DNA of 64,000 nucleotides from Hofstenia miamia (taxonomy: Eukaryota; Xenacoelomorpha; Acoela): the NCBI GenBank assembly GCA_004352715.1, contig SCFE01000094.1, positions 774,796-838,795 of the forward strand. Direction: 5' to 3'. This document shows positions 24,480-34,917 of this stretch, piece after piece. Both the position numbers and the translations under genes were made by a program. The stretch's first letter is position 1, and each line of letters opens with the position of its first letter. A model generated the notes under the pieces. The model had not been told where the DNA came from. It was given only the letters and a program-made list of their open reading frames with translations, and searched no databases.

Positions 24480-25755
24480 TCACGATGGTTCCTCCTCATC
24501 CAGGCGCGATGAGGCCCGTAAACGAGGACGACATGAAGGTGCTGAGGAGAACCCTATACCGTGTGGGCGATACGTAGCTCCACGCTTAGGTGAGCAGATA
24601 GCATCCACACCGTCCTCATCTCGCTACTCCGTGGGGGGATACGTACCTCCACGCGTGCGAGCAGAGCTGGCACAATCACCTTCTAAAACTTTAAAACTTG
24701 AAACTTTACGTACCCCTTTTAGTGTAATTCAACCTGTAAATAGATCCCCTAAGAGTGATTCGATAGCCCCCTCAACCTCAGATACTTCCGTTACATCCTC
24801 AGTTAGGTCTCAGAAAATGGAAGAACGCAAGAAAAAGATGTCTACAGTTGGTGCAGATACCTTACACCCTTACTTTATAGCTCCACGTCGGGCAGTACAT
24901 TACATACGCGATGACATTTCAGAAGCTACTCAGAATCAGTTACGATGGACCTACAACACCAAAAAGTTAAGTTGTTCCATTGATATAATACCTTTCATAA
25001 TCGACGCAGAAAAACGACCACTAATAAATTGTATTATTTGTTACGACTCTGGCATGTTAGAAGAAATCAGCCGGTTATATTGGCGGAGCACAGTACATGT
25101 TTCTTTCGATGAAGATTTCTCTATACATAATCTCTGTAAGTTTTTAAATAGTGGCAGTACCATAAGAAGCTTTGATTTGGTAAATATTGATTTCCCAAAC
25201 CTGTTGGTCATTTATTTTTTGAGAATTCATGAAGTGCAGGATGAGAATATAATGGAGCAGATAGAAATTGCATACCGCATAGCCAAAGTCGAAGGAATAC
25301 GTTTAGTCATAGTCCTCCGAGAAGAACATGAGGAAAACATCCCTGAGGCGGTAGAAAGCTTATATTATAGAATGGAAAATTTCCTCATTCTCTACAGATC
25401 CTACTACAATCAGGTTTCAATGCCAAACTCGCATGCACAATCGGTTACAAAATTATTGCTTACAGACCTCTTGTTATGTGAAAAGATCCCTACTCACAAA
25501 ATAGCTGTTGATAAAAAATTAATAATTGACACCATACTGCAAGCACAAACTTTGGAACTGCTCGACATCGCCACACTACACAACATAACAGATATGAGAG
25601 TCAGCTTTGCATTTGCTCAAAGCGTTAAGACCCTACAAGAAATTCAAGATATTTGGACAGATATAAAAGCCAAAAAAACCCCGAGTCCGACTGGCCCAAC
25701 ATTCACATTGAAAGCCCTAGCTCCCATTACCATTCGTCAGTCAAAAGAGAAATAA
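24400..25755 (+). CDS. Third retroelement gene, part A (unknown function)
   Basis: The frame encodes 451 residues from ATG 24,400, or 428 from ATG 24,469, which starts after the integrase tail begins to end and is the more natural start. The first 140 residues are low-complexity, Ser/Arg/Pro-rich and basic, with a repeated YVAPRLGEQ / YVPPRVRAEL motif. The rest looks like a folded alpha/beta domain with hydrophobic strands (LLVIYFLRIHE, IRLVIVLREEHEE). No signal peptide or transmembrane segment is visible, so it is not a typical envelope. The frame ends at TAA 25,753-25,755 and overlaps part B by 127 bases in the -1 phase. I do not recognise the fold. A basic tail plus folded core could suit nucleic-acid binding, but that is a guess. 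Confidence 0.7.
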   Translation: MKPIGKKHESPAPPSHRRRVRRKMEGSHDGSSSSRRDEARKRGRHEGAEENPIPCGRYVAPRLGEQIASTPSSSRYSVGGYVPPRVRAELAQSPSKTLKLETLRTPFSVIQPVNRSPKSDSIAPSTSDTSVTSSVRSQKMEERKKKMSTVGADTLHPYFIAPRRAVHYIRDDISEATQNQLRWTYNTKKLSCSIDIIPFIIDAEKRPLINCIICYDSGMLEEISRLYWRSTVHVSFDEDFSIHNLCKFLNSGSTIRSFDLVNIDFPNLLVIYFLRIHEVQDENIMEQIEIAYRIAKVEGIRLVIVLREEHEENIPEAVESLYYRMENFLILYRSYYNQVSMPNSHAQSVTKLLLTDLLLCEKIPTHKIAVDKKLIIDTILQAQTLELLDIATLHNITDMRVSFAFAQSVKTLQEIQDIWTDIKAKKTPSPTGPTFTLKALAPITIRQSKEK

Positions 25756-28000
25756 AATTTTCTTACGAGATTCAGGATCGAAAAAATTTTAAATCAATGT
25801 TATTTTCAGAAGATAGAGTACCCAACATTTATGCAAGAGGTGCCATCTGGATTTTCTCCATTTACCTAACAAGAGATCCCCACATTACATTACTGATTGA
25901 TCAAAATAAACGGAAGTCTATGTCAAAATCAGTGGTCCATGAAATTGCAATCTGTCCATTAACATGGAAAGCAAAAAACTGGCTCCTACACAAATGCGTG
26001 CCGCCTTTATCACCGTGTAAAACTAACCGGGTGATGGATCACTATGAAAAATATTATGCTCGACTGGTGGGGGCTAGTAGTACAACAGGAAAAATGTTGA
26101 TTGTTCTGATTAGTAATAGATTGGGCATTTGTCCGTCGGACATTAATATTTTTTCCGAAACTATGAAGAAGTATATGTGGGGAGCAACTGCCGAAACTAA
26201 GTTCGCTATCTTTTCTTCAGAGAATGCGCCATTAAGTACCAGAAGATTAGTCGAAAGGAAACCCGGCTCCACAAAAACATTTTTGGATCTCGTAAGAACA
26301 AGAGAAGTGATAGAAAAGAACGAAAAATTCTTTGAAGGACATCCGATCTCTTATCCAGAGTGCGGATACGGACAATTTGCAGAATCCGCAAGACAAGTCA
26401 AGAAAGAAGGGAGAATAATTCCTATCACTATATTTGAGCAGGTAATGAAGACCCCCGAGCAGTTCTTTAGAGAAGAAGAATTATTGGCTACGTCATCAGT
26501 GCAATTATCTCCCCACATACGAGATCTCATCGAGAAGGTGAACTTAGAGAAATTCGGAGGATCACCTCAACCGACACCTCAATGGTCCATTACTGAAAAC
26601 GAGAGGATCCTCATGGTAGAGCATGATCCAGCTGATTTTGATACAGGGTTAACAGTTCATAAGAGAATACTCATAGAAAACACTGAAAAGGACGTGCTGG
26701 GCATGATGAAATGGTGTTTGACTGAAATGTTTTCGAAAGAAGAGCTGGTCATTCTTCAATCTCCAGGGCGACAAGTAGCTTTGGACGTAGAATGCACCAC
26801 TGCCAGAGTAAAGATTTCGACCAAACAAATAGAGGAGTTACGTGAATCTGGATTAAGGAATCGATTCTGGGACACAATTAAGCATGCACAGATCAATTAT
26901 CCTGTGACAATCGGGACCACCAGTTTGCAAGCTAAGTGTCAATTTGCCGAGTTAGAGAATAACATTCGGAAAGAAAATTTGTTATGTATACCACCCCCCT
27001 GTGTGGAGACCCCGCTAATTCAACCAAAATGGCGAGTTAAGAAGAACAAGAAAAAAGTATCAGCACATTTCCCTGATAAGATGAATTACGTAAGTACCGC
27101 CGCAGAAGCGAATAAAATGATGAGATCTTATGAATATAATTCGGCGCGTGGTAAGTTATTAGCTGGAGATANGAACAAGAAAAAAGTATCAGCACATTTC
27201 CCTGACAAGATGAATTATGTAAGTACCACAGCAGAAGTGAATAAAATGATGAGATCTGACGAATATAAGTTGGCACGTGGTAAGTTATTAGCTGGAGAAA
27301 ACAAGGAGAGGATTTTTCTAGATGGAAAGTTAACAATCTGCGATATCTTCAATAAAGGAAGTGCTATTAGTGAACAATTGAGGAAGATCCACGATGTCAT
27401 CCGAACTACTGACCCTCGAATATTAATTCTCTTTCAAGCAGCTGGCGATCTGATGTGGATCAACAATGTAGAGACTACCACCAGATATTACGATGTGACG
27501 AAACGCATTGAAATCATCACAATGCTTTGAGCTGACGTTTCTGACCCAGATGAAATGACGTTAAGTCAGGTACAGGAATTTTGCTCACTATTTATGGATC
27601 ATGCGACACGTATGGGGTCTCTGCGAGATGTGTTTGAACATTTTTATCCCGACACCCAGATCAGATCAGAAGATGCTCACACCTCCGACACTGACGCGGT
27701 AATGACATTGATGATTGCTATGAAAGGTTTTCGCCTACATGAACGATTTCACAATACTTTCACACACAGTTTGAACAATTTATGAAGAAATTGTCCCATA
27801 AGCAATAGGTTGTCGACAATCCATTATTTCAAGTTGAAAGATGAAGGGGTCACCCAGAGGGAGGTCTTAATGCAATTATCACGTGAGCCACAGTATGCCG
27901 AATTGGAACAATGGGAAGGAGAACTGGCGATGGAAATGGTGATGGATACTCAATGCATAGTGTCAGGTCCCACTCTCCACCTGTTACCGTCAAATTAATT
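25629..28000 (+). CDS. Third retroelement gene, part B (unknown function, two in-frame TGA)
   Basis: An open frame runs from after TAA 25,626-25,628 to TGA 27,528-27,530. It then continues in the same phase past TGA 27,783-27,785 to TAA near 27,998. The first ATG is at 25,653. Part B is soluble-looking, with no membrane segment, and includes SSTTGKMLIVLISNRLG (about 26,075-26,125) and a late DVTKRIEIITM segment. A diverged relic at 39.8-40.8 kb matches it from REEELLATSSVQLSP through RIEII, and lacks the first TGA. Part A and B are most simply one gene split by a one-base frame change around an A7 run at 25,672-25,678. A 129-bp in-frame tandem duplication lies at 27,044-27,300. I do not recognise any family. 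Confidence 0.7.
27044..27300 (+). repeat. 129-bp in-frame tandem duplication inside the third gene
   Basis: Two copies of 128 bases (27,044-27,171 and 27,173-27,300) are separated by a single N at 27,172. They differ at roughly a dozen positions. Counting the N, the unit is 43 codons, so the frame is kept. The homologous relic near 40.5 kb appears to contain only one copy. Confidence 0.8.
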
Positions 28001-28003
28001 TGA

Positions 28004-28014
28004 GCAAGGGGGGG
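28004..28014 (+). promoter_or_regulatory. Polypurine tract
   Basis: GCAAGGGGGGG lies two bases before the 3' LTR. A purine run in this position primes plus-strand DNA synthesis in LTR retroelements. Confidence 0.8.
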
Positions 28015-28016
28015 CG

Positions 28017-28357
28017 TGTAGAGTCACTCTGGGAAATTTCGTGATTATTATTTAGTNTGAAAATGAGATGTTTGCTTTACTATGAGATAGAAATCAATAA
28101 GTGAGACAAATAGGGTAGCGCCACGCACTAGTTGAGCACTAAACTGTTTCTAAAGATCCTGCTTCGGCTGGAAGCCATGCTTGTTGGTCATCTTGGAATG
28201 AATTACCTAAAGTATCAAATACTTGGATGAATCACCAATGTTTATATTAGTTTATTTTTTCTTTACCTGTTTCTCCCAGAATCGGGGCTGTCATTTCTAT
28301 GTAAACCTTCTGCAGAGTCAATTAGTTTCTAGTATAATTACAGCCCCTGATTCTACA
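28017..28357 (+). repeat. 3' LTR, shortened
   Basis: It begins TGTAGAGTCACTCTGG and ends GATTCTACA like the 5' LTR, but is only 341 bp. At the N (28,057) the sequence jumps from the equivalent of 17,777 to about 18,332 of the 5' LTR. Both sides of the jump carry TATTATTTAGT in the full LTR, so either recombination between these short repeats or an assembly collapse explains the loss of about 555 bp. Confidence 0.85.
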
Positions 28358-28521
28358 TTATGTCTAAGCAATGCCTATTAAAACATGTTCAATAAATTTT
28401 TTTATACCTAAATGAGGACTTTCTACATTTATGGTGGCATTTTCAATAGCAGGTTTGGACATTGATTGTGGAATATCTAAATGAAAAATTAGTAAAATAC
28501 ATGTAAATGTAATCTATACAT

Positions 28522-29050
28522 TTATGACCATTTAGCAAACTGGTAATGATCCAGCAGATATCTTTTATCATCATATGGAGTTAGTGCAATTTTATTGATT
28601 CCCTCCACCAAGATGTCATGATTGTGACTATGGATCATCACCATCTCACACTGTAGAATTTCTTCTGCATCCAAAATATGTTTGAAGACATTGAAATTAA
28701 TGGTCTTCTTGACAACCCCTATAACCCATTTTGCACTTGATTTTAGACTCAAATCCCCACTATTTGCATACACATATTGGATTGAATACATTGTTTTATT
28801 TTAAAGCAACTACCTGTGAAAGTATTCCACATGCCAGCTCATCTTTCACCTTTAAATATGTCTTATTGCCTCACTAACCAATTGTGTATCATTGGGATAA
28901 TTTGAAAAATAAATGGCTGGTAATAATAAAAATTTTTGCTCCTAATTTCGTTTATGAGAGAGTCTGTATCACTATATAATAGAGAAATTTGATTCTTAAA
29001 TGCCTCCTTCATAACATGATAAAATACATATTTTAGAAAAAAAATTATTC
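28522..29050 (-). pseudogene. Family-B DNA polymerase relic (motif C and C-terminal part)
   Basis: Read on the minus strand from about 29,050, the sequence encodes KYVFYHVMKEAF followed by LLYSDTDSL, the family-B polymerase motif C (YxDTDS), with the DTD codons at 28,962-28,970. A TAA and two frame changes follow. KDELACGILSQVVALK then matches the usual FKDEM...EFVALK stretch before the tail, and an open frame (28,791-28,522) continues with MYSIQY, VVKKTINFNVFKHIL, SHNHDI and NKIALTPYDDKRYLLD. This tail layout is known from protein-primed-type DNA polymerases of virus-like elements in invertebrates. The N-terminal exonuclease and motifs A and B were not found, so only the 3' portion survives here. 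The exact lineage (Polinton, adintovirus or other) is unresolved. Confidence 0.8.
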
Positions 29051-29595
29051 ATGAATTGATTGTTTATATAAATGTCTAAAGTGATTTGAATTAAATTGAA
29101 ACTGTTCATTAATTAGAGAAGCAAGAGTTTAAATTTTTTACATTTGAACACATAAGATGAAGAAAGCAAGTAATATTGTGTGGAAAGACAACTACATATC
29201 ACAAAAAAATATAAAAGAGGAAATAAAATATGCCAAAAAGAAATAATGTGTGGAAAGACAACCATGTTAATTTGGTAGTAATATTATTATTATTAGTGTA
29301 TATGTACATTGCCAAACCTAAAAAAATTGCCTATCACAAAAACTCTATGTGTATAAATTCAATGGGTATCTGTGTGATCATTCACTATTTTTCAAGAATA
29401 TGACCAGTAATCAATATCTCAAACATAGCTACTAGTATGTTTTACATGAATTTGCAATTATTGAGCAAAAGATTATCATTTTGAATAATATTAAAAAAAG
29501 TCATAAACCATGAAAGTATACTGATCACTTGGAACAAAGTTTTGCACATTCATTTTCAAGTATCTCCAGCAAAATGTACTTGCTACACTTACTAG

Positions 29596-29817
29596 GGTCT
29601 AAACCCTCACATAGACTTTGACACTACAAATTTCAATTCACCCTTCTCAAGTCTACCACATATAACAGAAACAGGTGAAATTTTAAAGAAAAATATTGAT
29701 AGAATTCATGTGGAAGGATTTCCAATAGGCTTTGCTATTTCAAAAATCATTTCCCCTTTTGATGGAGGCATTGGAAAAGATGATAGAGTGTCAATTTTCT
29801 TTGATCACAGACATTGA
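29596..29817 (+). pseudogene. Unidentified open fragment without start codon
   Basis: A 73-codon open stretch follows TAG 29,593-29,595 and ends at TGA 29,815-29,817. It reads as protein-like composition (FPIGFAISKIISPFDGG, then DDRVSIFFDHRH) rather than AT-rich noise, in a region where most frames are short. There is no ATG. It lies between the polymerase relic and the 30.4-kb frame and may be another piece of the same element. I do not recognise it. Confidence 0.35.
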
Positions 29818-29856
29818 GTTAAATATAGTTTAATATCATGTGAATAAATGTAGATA

Positions 29857-29884
29857 GTTGTTGTTGTTGTTGTTGTTGTTGTTG
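29857..29884 (+). repeat. (GTT)9 microsatellite
   Basis: Uninterrupted GTT repeats are followed about 30 bases later by a short TA-rich run near 29,914-29,934. Confidence 0.9.
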
Positions 29885-30390
29885 TATTGCTTTAATATAT
29901 TTTACACTTCAATCATATATATATACATATATATGAGGAATAACAGTAACATTGTTTCAAAATTACACATATAAAATTGTGGGCAAAGAAAATAATATCA
30001 ATTTAATTCTTCATCAAGGACTAGTAAATTTTTATTATCAAAACTTGTACATGTATACTCATTACAGAGTACATTAAAACATTAGCAAATTAGCTGCTTC
30101 AACTACATCTAATCATCCATGTAAATGATACCATCACCAAAATAACCTTAAATATTGTTAATGATACCCTAATTTTGAATATTTTTTACTTTAAAATTTA
30201 TGATTAGATGAAATTGACCATTTTGAGTAGCAACATCTAGTAAAATTTGAAATTATTCCATTGCCTAAAATTATTGGCTTCTGAGGCCCTGACCTCATGA
30301 AACTTTATCAGCTCTTGATATTATTGGATGGCCAAATTCAAGGTATAAAATTCTTAAATTTCAATTTACCATCATTCAAAAACTAAAAAA

Positions 30391-30672
30391 ATGTATAAGA
30401 GGAAAGCATTATTTCAAAGATTAAACCATTTAGCTAAGAATCCAGAAGGTGAGAGAATCACATCAACAAGTCTTGCTTTTTGGGAGTGGAGAACAATCCA
30501 TGACTCAATGAGATTTTTCATGAGGGATGGCATAAACATTAGACTTGATCTTGATAGAAACCAATTGAGAAGATATAGTGCAATAATTGGAAAAGACTAC
30601 AAGCTTTTGGTTAGAGCAAAAGTACAAAGAGTACCAGGTGATGGGGATTTTATTCTCAATTTTGTTGAGTAG
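30391..30672 (+). CDS. Small unidentified protein in the polymerase-relic neighbourhood
   Basis: An intact 93-codon frame from ATG to TAG encodes a basic, hydrophilic protein with SLAFWEWRTIHDSMRFF in the middle and KLLVRAKVQRVPGDGDFILN near the end, a pattern compatible with a helix followed by beta strands. It has no membrane segment or cysteines. Its composition stands out from the flanking AT-rich noise. It lies 1.3 kb from the polymerase relic and 2.1 kb upstream of the second ORF-X copy on the same strand. I do not recognise the family, and it could be a lone surviving gene of a decayed DNA element. Confidence 0.45.
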   Translation: MYKRKALFQRLNHLAKNPEGERITSTSLAFWEWRTIHDSMRFFMRDGINIRLDLDRNQLRRYSAIIGKDYKLLVRAKVQRVPGDGDFILNFVE

Positions 30673-32813
30673 TAAAATGAACATAATTGTTTTATCCCTA
30701 ATTATATTACTATACACAACAATGATCTAATATGTTGTTTTTGTCAAAACCATAATTTATTACATAAACTATACTATGAACATGTATCTCTCATCTAATA
30801 TGATGTTTTTATCCAAAAAACAAATTATTACACTTATTTAACTTACTTGATAGGTAGTATCTCTAAAATTTTCCATCTTTGTTGCATAATAAATATATTT
30901 TGATTATGATTTATTATTAATTTTACTAAAACAGTGATAATTTCAATTAATTCCATTGTCTTTTTGTTAAATTTGAGTGTAATTTGCATGGTGAATTATT
31001 AGCTAGGTAAAGCATTGCCATTTATCAGTTTAGTGAATACTAAATATTTTTACCTATTTTTTATATCAAATAATGTTTAATGAAAATTGTAGCATCTCCT
31101 ACCATGCTTGACATCCATTTGCTCAAATCTATCTATTTGATCAAGGGGTGATTTAGCAAGTAGAGATCTAACATTATTTACTGTTTTACATTCTTGTTAA
31201 CCATTTCCATTAACTGCTATTAATGGATAATTTAACCATCACTATTTAGGTGAAGTAGCCTCACAGTATCTCCAACAACCGGATGCCCCCACCTGATGCT
31301 GCTCTCCCAAATCAGCAACTACTCCAGCAGTCTGCTTCTATCAAAGTGTCTCCAGGACTCATCTCAATTGCATGACTTATGTGTACTCTAGCCTAGTGTG
31401 ATGTTTACTAAGGACAAGACACAACTCAACTTAAGCTTCTTTTGTAAAGTGTACTAATATACTACAACCAGGCTTGTTACTAGCTCCTTAATAAAATAGA
31501 TGTATGAATAGTCATTACTGAAAATATTTGACTTTTAGATAATTAATTAAACAAGTAGCAGCTTCCAATCCTACATGTAATAGTTAAGATATAATAAAGG
31601 GTCTCATTATCAGTCACATTATTGTCAATAATTTGGATCTAGAAAAAGTAATGATATAAACTCCTACATTTGGATTTCTATCTTTATGTTGAACTTGTTA
31701 CCCTCTACATATATGAAGGAAAGGATAGTCAACTAAACAGGAAATCAGAAAACTCCTATTTATATAATAAATTTAGGCATAGGTTCATAGTCAGGGGCAG
31801 AGAATTTTGAATTGTCCCCATCATGGAATCCTGACCACTAGACATGAACTGTTTAGCAAGACCTTGAAATTAATTAATCAAACCACTAATAAATTGAAGA
31901 TAAGAATTCTGAAGAATTTACTTCATCAATTTCTACAATGGTTTGATTCTATTTATAGCAAAATTTTACTAGAACCTGTTGATTTGAATTTTAAACTATC
32001 ATCTGCTAAAATTGGCTAAGAGTAATAAGAAGTGATTTCACCCTCTACAATTTATCAAACTGCTAATATAGACAAGCATTAATTTTTTACATTTACATTT
32101 GATAAATCTTAGTAGCAAAATACATCAACATAACTGCTAAATAAATTTTTAATCATATTCCTTTTCCATTAATTTTCTTTCACTGACTTCTTTAGCAGCT
32201 TAATTGATGGATTATGCTACAAAATCATTGTAATTTACAATATGAAATAATGAATACAAAATATTATTTGAAAAATTATACTGTAAAAAAAATTAATGTC
32301 CCCCTGAAAAAAATCCTTGAATGTTACAATGTAAAATCATGAATATCTATGAATGTAAAATTTCACAACTTCATTCTTAAGATATCAAATCTTTAAGGAA
32401 ATTGACATTAGCATTCATTGTAATTGAAAATAATAACAAATAATAATATCCAAAAACCTCATTAAATCAAGAATGATTGCATACCTGTAGATTAGAAATT
32501 AAAATTGCACCCAATACTTTAGTCAAACATAAAACTGTAAAATAATTTTTTCAAACAAAGCAAAAATTTGTTTGTTAATGTAATTAAATTTCTTTTAATT
32601 TATATTCATTCATTTATTATTATTATAATTATAAATTGAAATAAAATATCAGTGACATAGCAAATTATTTTTGACAAAAGCAGAATGAAATTGCTTATAA
32701 GGTTTTTATTCTAACATTGAAATTCCAGTTAAATTTTATCATGATGCAAACAATGTGCTTGAACTCAATTACAAATTATTAATTACTCTCTCACTAGATT
32801 TCTCATCACATAG
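30673..32813. other. AT-rich stretch without recognisable gene
   Basis: No domain was found. A 70-codon frame at 31,807-32,019 has no recognisable feature and may be chance. Confidence 0.35.
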
Positions 32814-33249
32814 TTGGGTATTTCATCAGTCCTGTCAAATTGTATGAAATCTAATGTGTTTTTGAAAGTATGTGGAAATGCTTACAATTGTATTTACTAT
32901 ATTAAAGAAATATTAATTTTATTGGAAAAAGAATTATATGTCTTTCACAGTACAACATTCAAAGGAAATGTTTTCCTCTCTCCCACACAACATTCAAAAA
33001 ACCTTCAACTGGAATAAATGCAAATGCCATAATATTGCCTTTACAGAGGGAAACCTTACAAATGAACAAATGATGACTTTTATTGATTATCTAAATTTAC
33101 CAAGTAGAAAGGAAACATCATTTTGGGCATGTGATAGAATGAATTGTGATTTTTTGAGTCAATTAATCTCTCAACCTGTGGAAAATTTACTTGATAATAA
33201 TGACAGATTTCCACAAAATTGTGAAAATATAAATTTGTATGTTGAATAA
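32814..33249 (+). pseudogene. ORF-X copy 2
   Basis: Two overlapping frames, 32,814-33,017 and 32,938-33,249, together parallel the copy at 17.2-17.7 kb. The first gives NCIYYIKEILILLEKELY. The second gives FNWNKCKCHNIAFTEGNLTN (first of several matching blocks), then SFWACDRMNCDFLSQ and SQPVENLLD, and ends at TAA 33,247-33,249. The only break is one frame change near 32,950, so this copy is better preserved than copy 1. The tail beyond VENLLD is present here but lost from copy 1 at the LTR junction. Conserved cysteines (CKCH and WACDRMNC) could form a small zinc or disulfide site; that is inference. No known family was recognised. Confidence 0.6.
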
Positions 33250-33547
33250 ACACTCCATAAGGTATATTATTATCTGCATTTACTAATAATAATCATTGTA
33301 AATTGAAGAAATTTGTTGTGAAACCATTGTAGCTAATAATTAATCATTTTTGTTTTCTTGTCTCTCTTATGATTAATTTAATAAACATATTAACATAAAT
33401 TTTAGTACATGTAGAAAAATACATTTTCTATTTACTAGACTGTAATACAAAATGTTCTGCAGTAGCACTGTTACCAATCTGCATGTCATCATTGTGGAAA
33501 AGTATTTTGTTGATCAAAACCTTGTATTTTTGGGCCAATGCAATGAA

Positions 33548-33870
33548 TTAATGTTTAGGCAGAAAATAGTAAACACCATTATCAAGTCTAATCTTTACTG
33601 CAACATTACACCATGTGTTCAAATGAACAGTGTCTTTGATTGTTAGACAAATTTTTTTCAGAAGTTCACTATCAGTACTCACATTTGAAAAAATACATGT
33701 TGATGACCATGAATTGATGTTATTTAAATGTTCTAAAGTATCATCCTCATCTTGCATGTTGGTTTTGACAAAGATAATAGCATTATTAATTGCAAGACAT
33801 TTTCAAATAATAGAATTCACTAGGACTGGTAGACTATATCATTCTGGATATTTGCATGGAATGAAGAAAT
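33548..33870 (-). pseudogene. FLPK-family small protein, copy 3
   Basis: The minus-strand frame 33,757-33,548 encodes LKKICLTIKDTVHLNTWCNVA (in blocks), a KIRLDNGVYYFLPKH end and then a stop. This matches copy 1 at 14.3 kb (KKVWLTITDVVQLKT, VKPENGFYHFLPKCYG) with about one residue in three identical by eye. It faces the ORF-X copy 2 tail-to-tail with about 300 bp between them. In the 16.4-17.7 kb locus the same two families are in the same orientation, so the order is not fixed. Upstream in this frame the sequence is open through acidic residues but has an earlier stop. Confidence 0.5.
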
Positions 33871-34917
33871 GACAGAAAATCAAAATTATTTCATTTGATG
33901 TTTGTTGTGTTTGTGTAAAATCTAGTTATAACTATACATTTGTGTTTTAATTAAATAAATGTATTGATATTATATTTTCCAAGTTGCAAAATGTAATGCA
34001 ATATTCAGTTTTTGGAGGTTGGTTAAATTTCCCAACTGCAGGTAAGTTATTTTTACATTTACATAGTGAGTATTCTATGATTAAGCAAATTTTTAGTTGG
34101 AAATTGATTGGTTTACATGTTAAAAATTTCTTGGGGACACTTGATTTGCAAATGAAAACACTACATATATTGTCAATGCAATGTGTAAAGAAACTAAATT
34201 ACAAATGAAAAAACATCAAAAAAAACTGTAAAAAGATAATTTCTTCTTTCATAGCATTAAAAATGCCAACTGCTTTACAATGGGTAACAACTAATTTGAT
34301 GTTGGGAGAGAACACATATTGACATTATCAGTGAATATACAGCATAAATTCATTCTTTCAATGATTAAAAGTGCTTGATACTTTTAAACAGTTTGATTTT
34401 GGTAAAACACTATAATTAAAATCTCTTAGCAAAGAAATCAATTGTAAAATAAATTAACAAAATAATTAACAAGAAAAAATAATTTTACCAAAAAATTTAC
34501 AATAAATAATTGGTAAAATAGAATTAATTTTTAGAATAGTGGTGATGTTTACAAAATTTCTTTGTTCTTTACTTCTTTGTTCTAGTTCTAATTTATATGT
34601 CATGCATGGTTTTGGTTTTTCAATGATGAAAGCACAATTTAAAGCATGTTTTCACCTATATTAAAGTTGGTTTCACTTTGAAAACATTTGTTTATCAAAT
34701 AATCATTTCAACATACAAGAGATTGAAAGCACTAATGGTTTTTGGTGTTGGGAATTCAGGTGCATTTTTCATTTTTAATGCTAAAAGATAAAATTTGTGA
34801 CTAACCAACTCTCTGCTTTGAAGTACTTAAACATCAGAGTGAATTGGGCCAATAATTTTCAAATGCATCTTCACAAAGAATAATTGTGTGTGTTATATAC
34901 TTTTTACTTTTGAAAAA
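33871..34917. other. AT-rich stretch without recognisable gene
   Basis: A 74-codon frame at 33,984-34,208 has no domain I can name. Nothing else was seen. Confidence 0.35.

Larger units (their letters stand above)
17736..28357 (+). mobile_element. Ty3/Gypsy LTR retrotransposon, nearly complete but defective
   Basis: The element spans 10.6 kb from TGTAGA to TCTACA. It has a 5' LTR (17,736-18,636), primer-binding site, gag, pol (protease, reverse transcriptase, RNase H, integrase), a large third coding region, polypurine tract and 3' LTR (28,017-28,357). The domain order with integrase after RNase H places it in Ty3/Gypsy. The post-integrase coding region of about 3.5 kb is unusual and does not resemble an envelope gene. 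Defects are in-frame TGA codons, a deletion in the integrase, a frame break in the third gene and a 3' LTR lacking about 555 bp. The bases flanking the LTRs (GATAC and TTATG) do not match, so no target duplication is seen. Confidence 0.9.

Noticed and set aside
24400-27530. Envelope gene in the post-integrase position
   Set aside because: No signal peptide, transmembrane helix or cleavage site can be seen in either part.
29857-29884. GTT repeat as part of a coding repeat
   Set aside because: It lies in non-coding DNA with stops around it, so it is a simple microsatellite.
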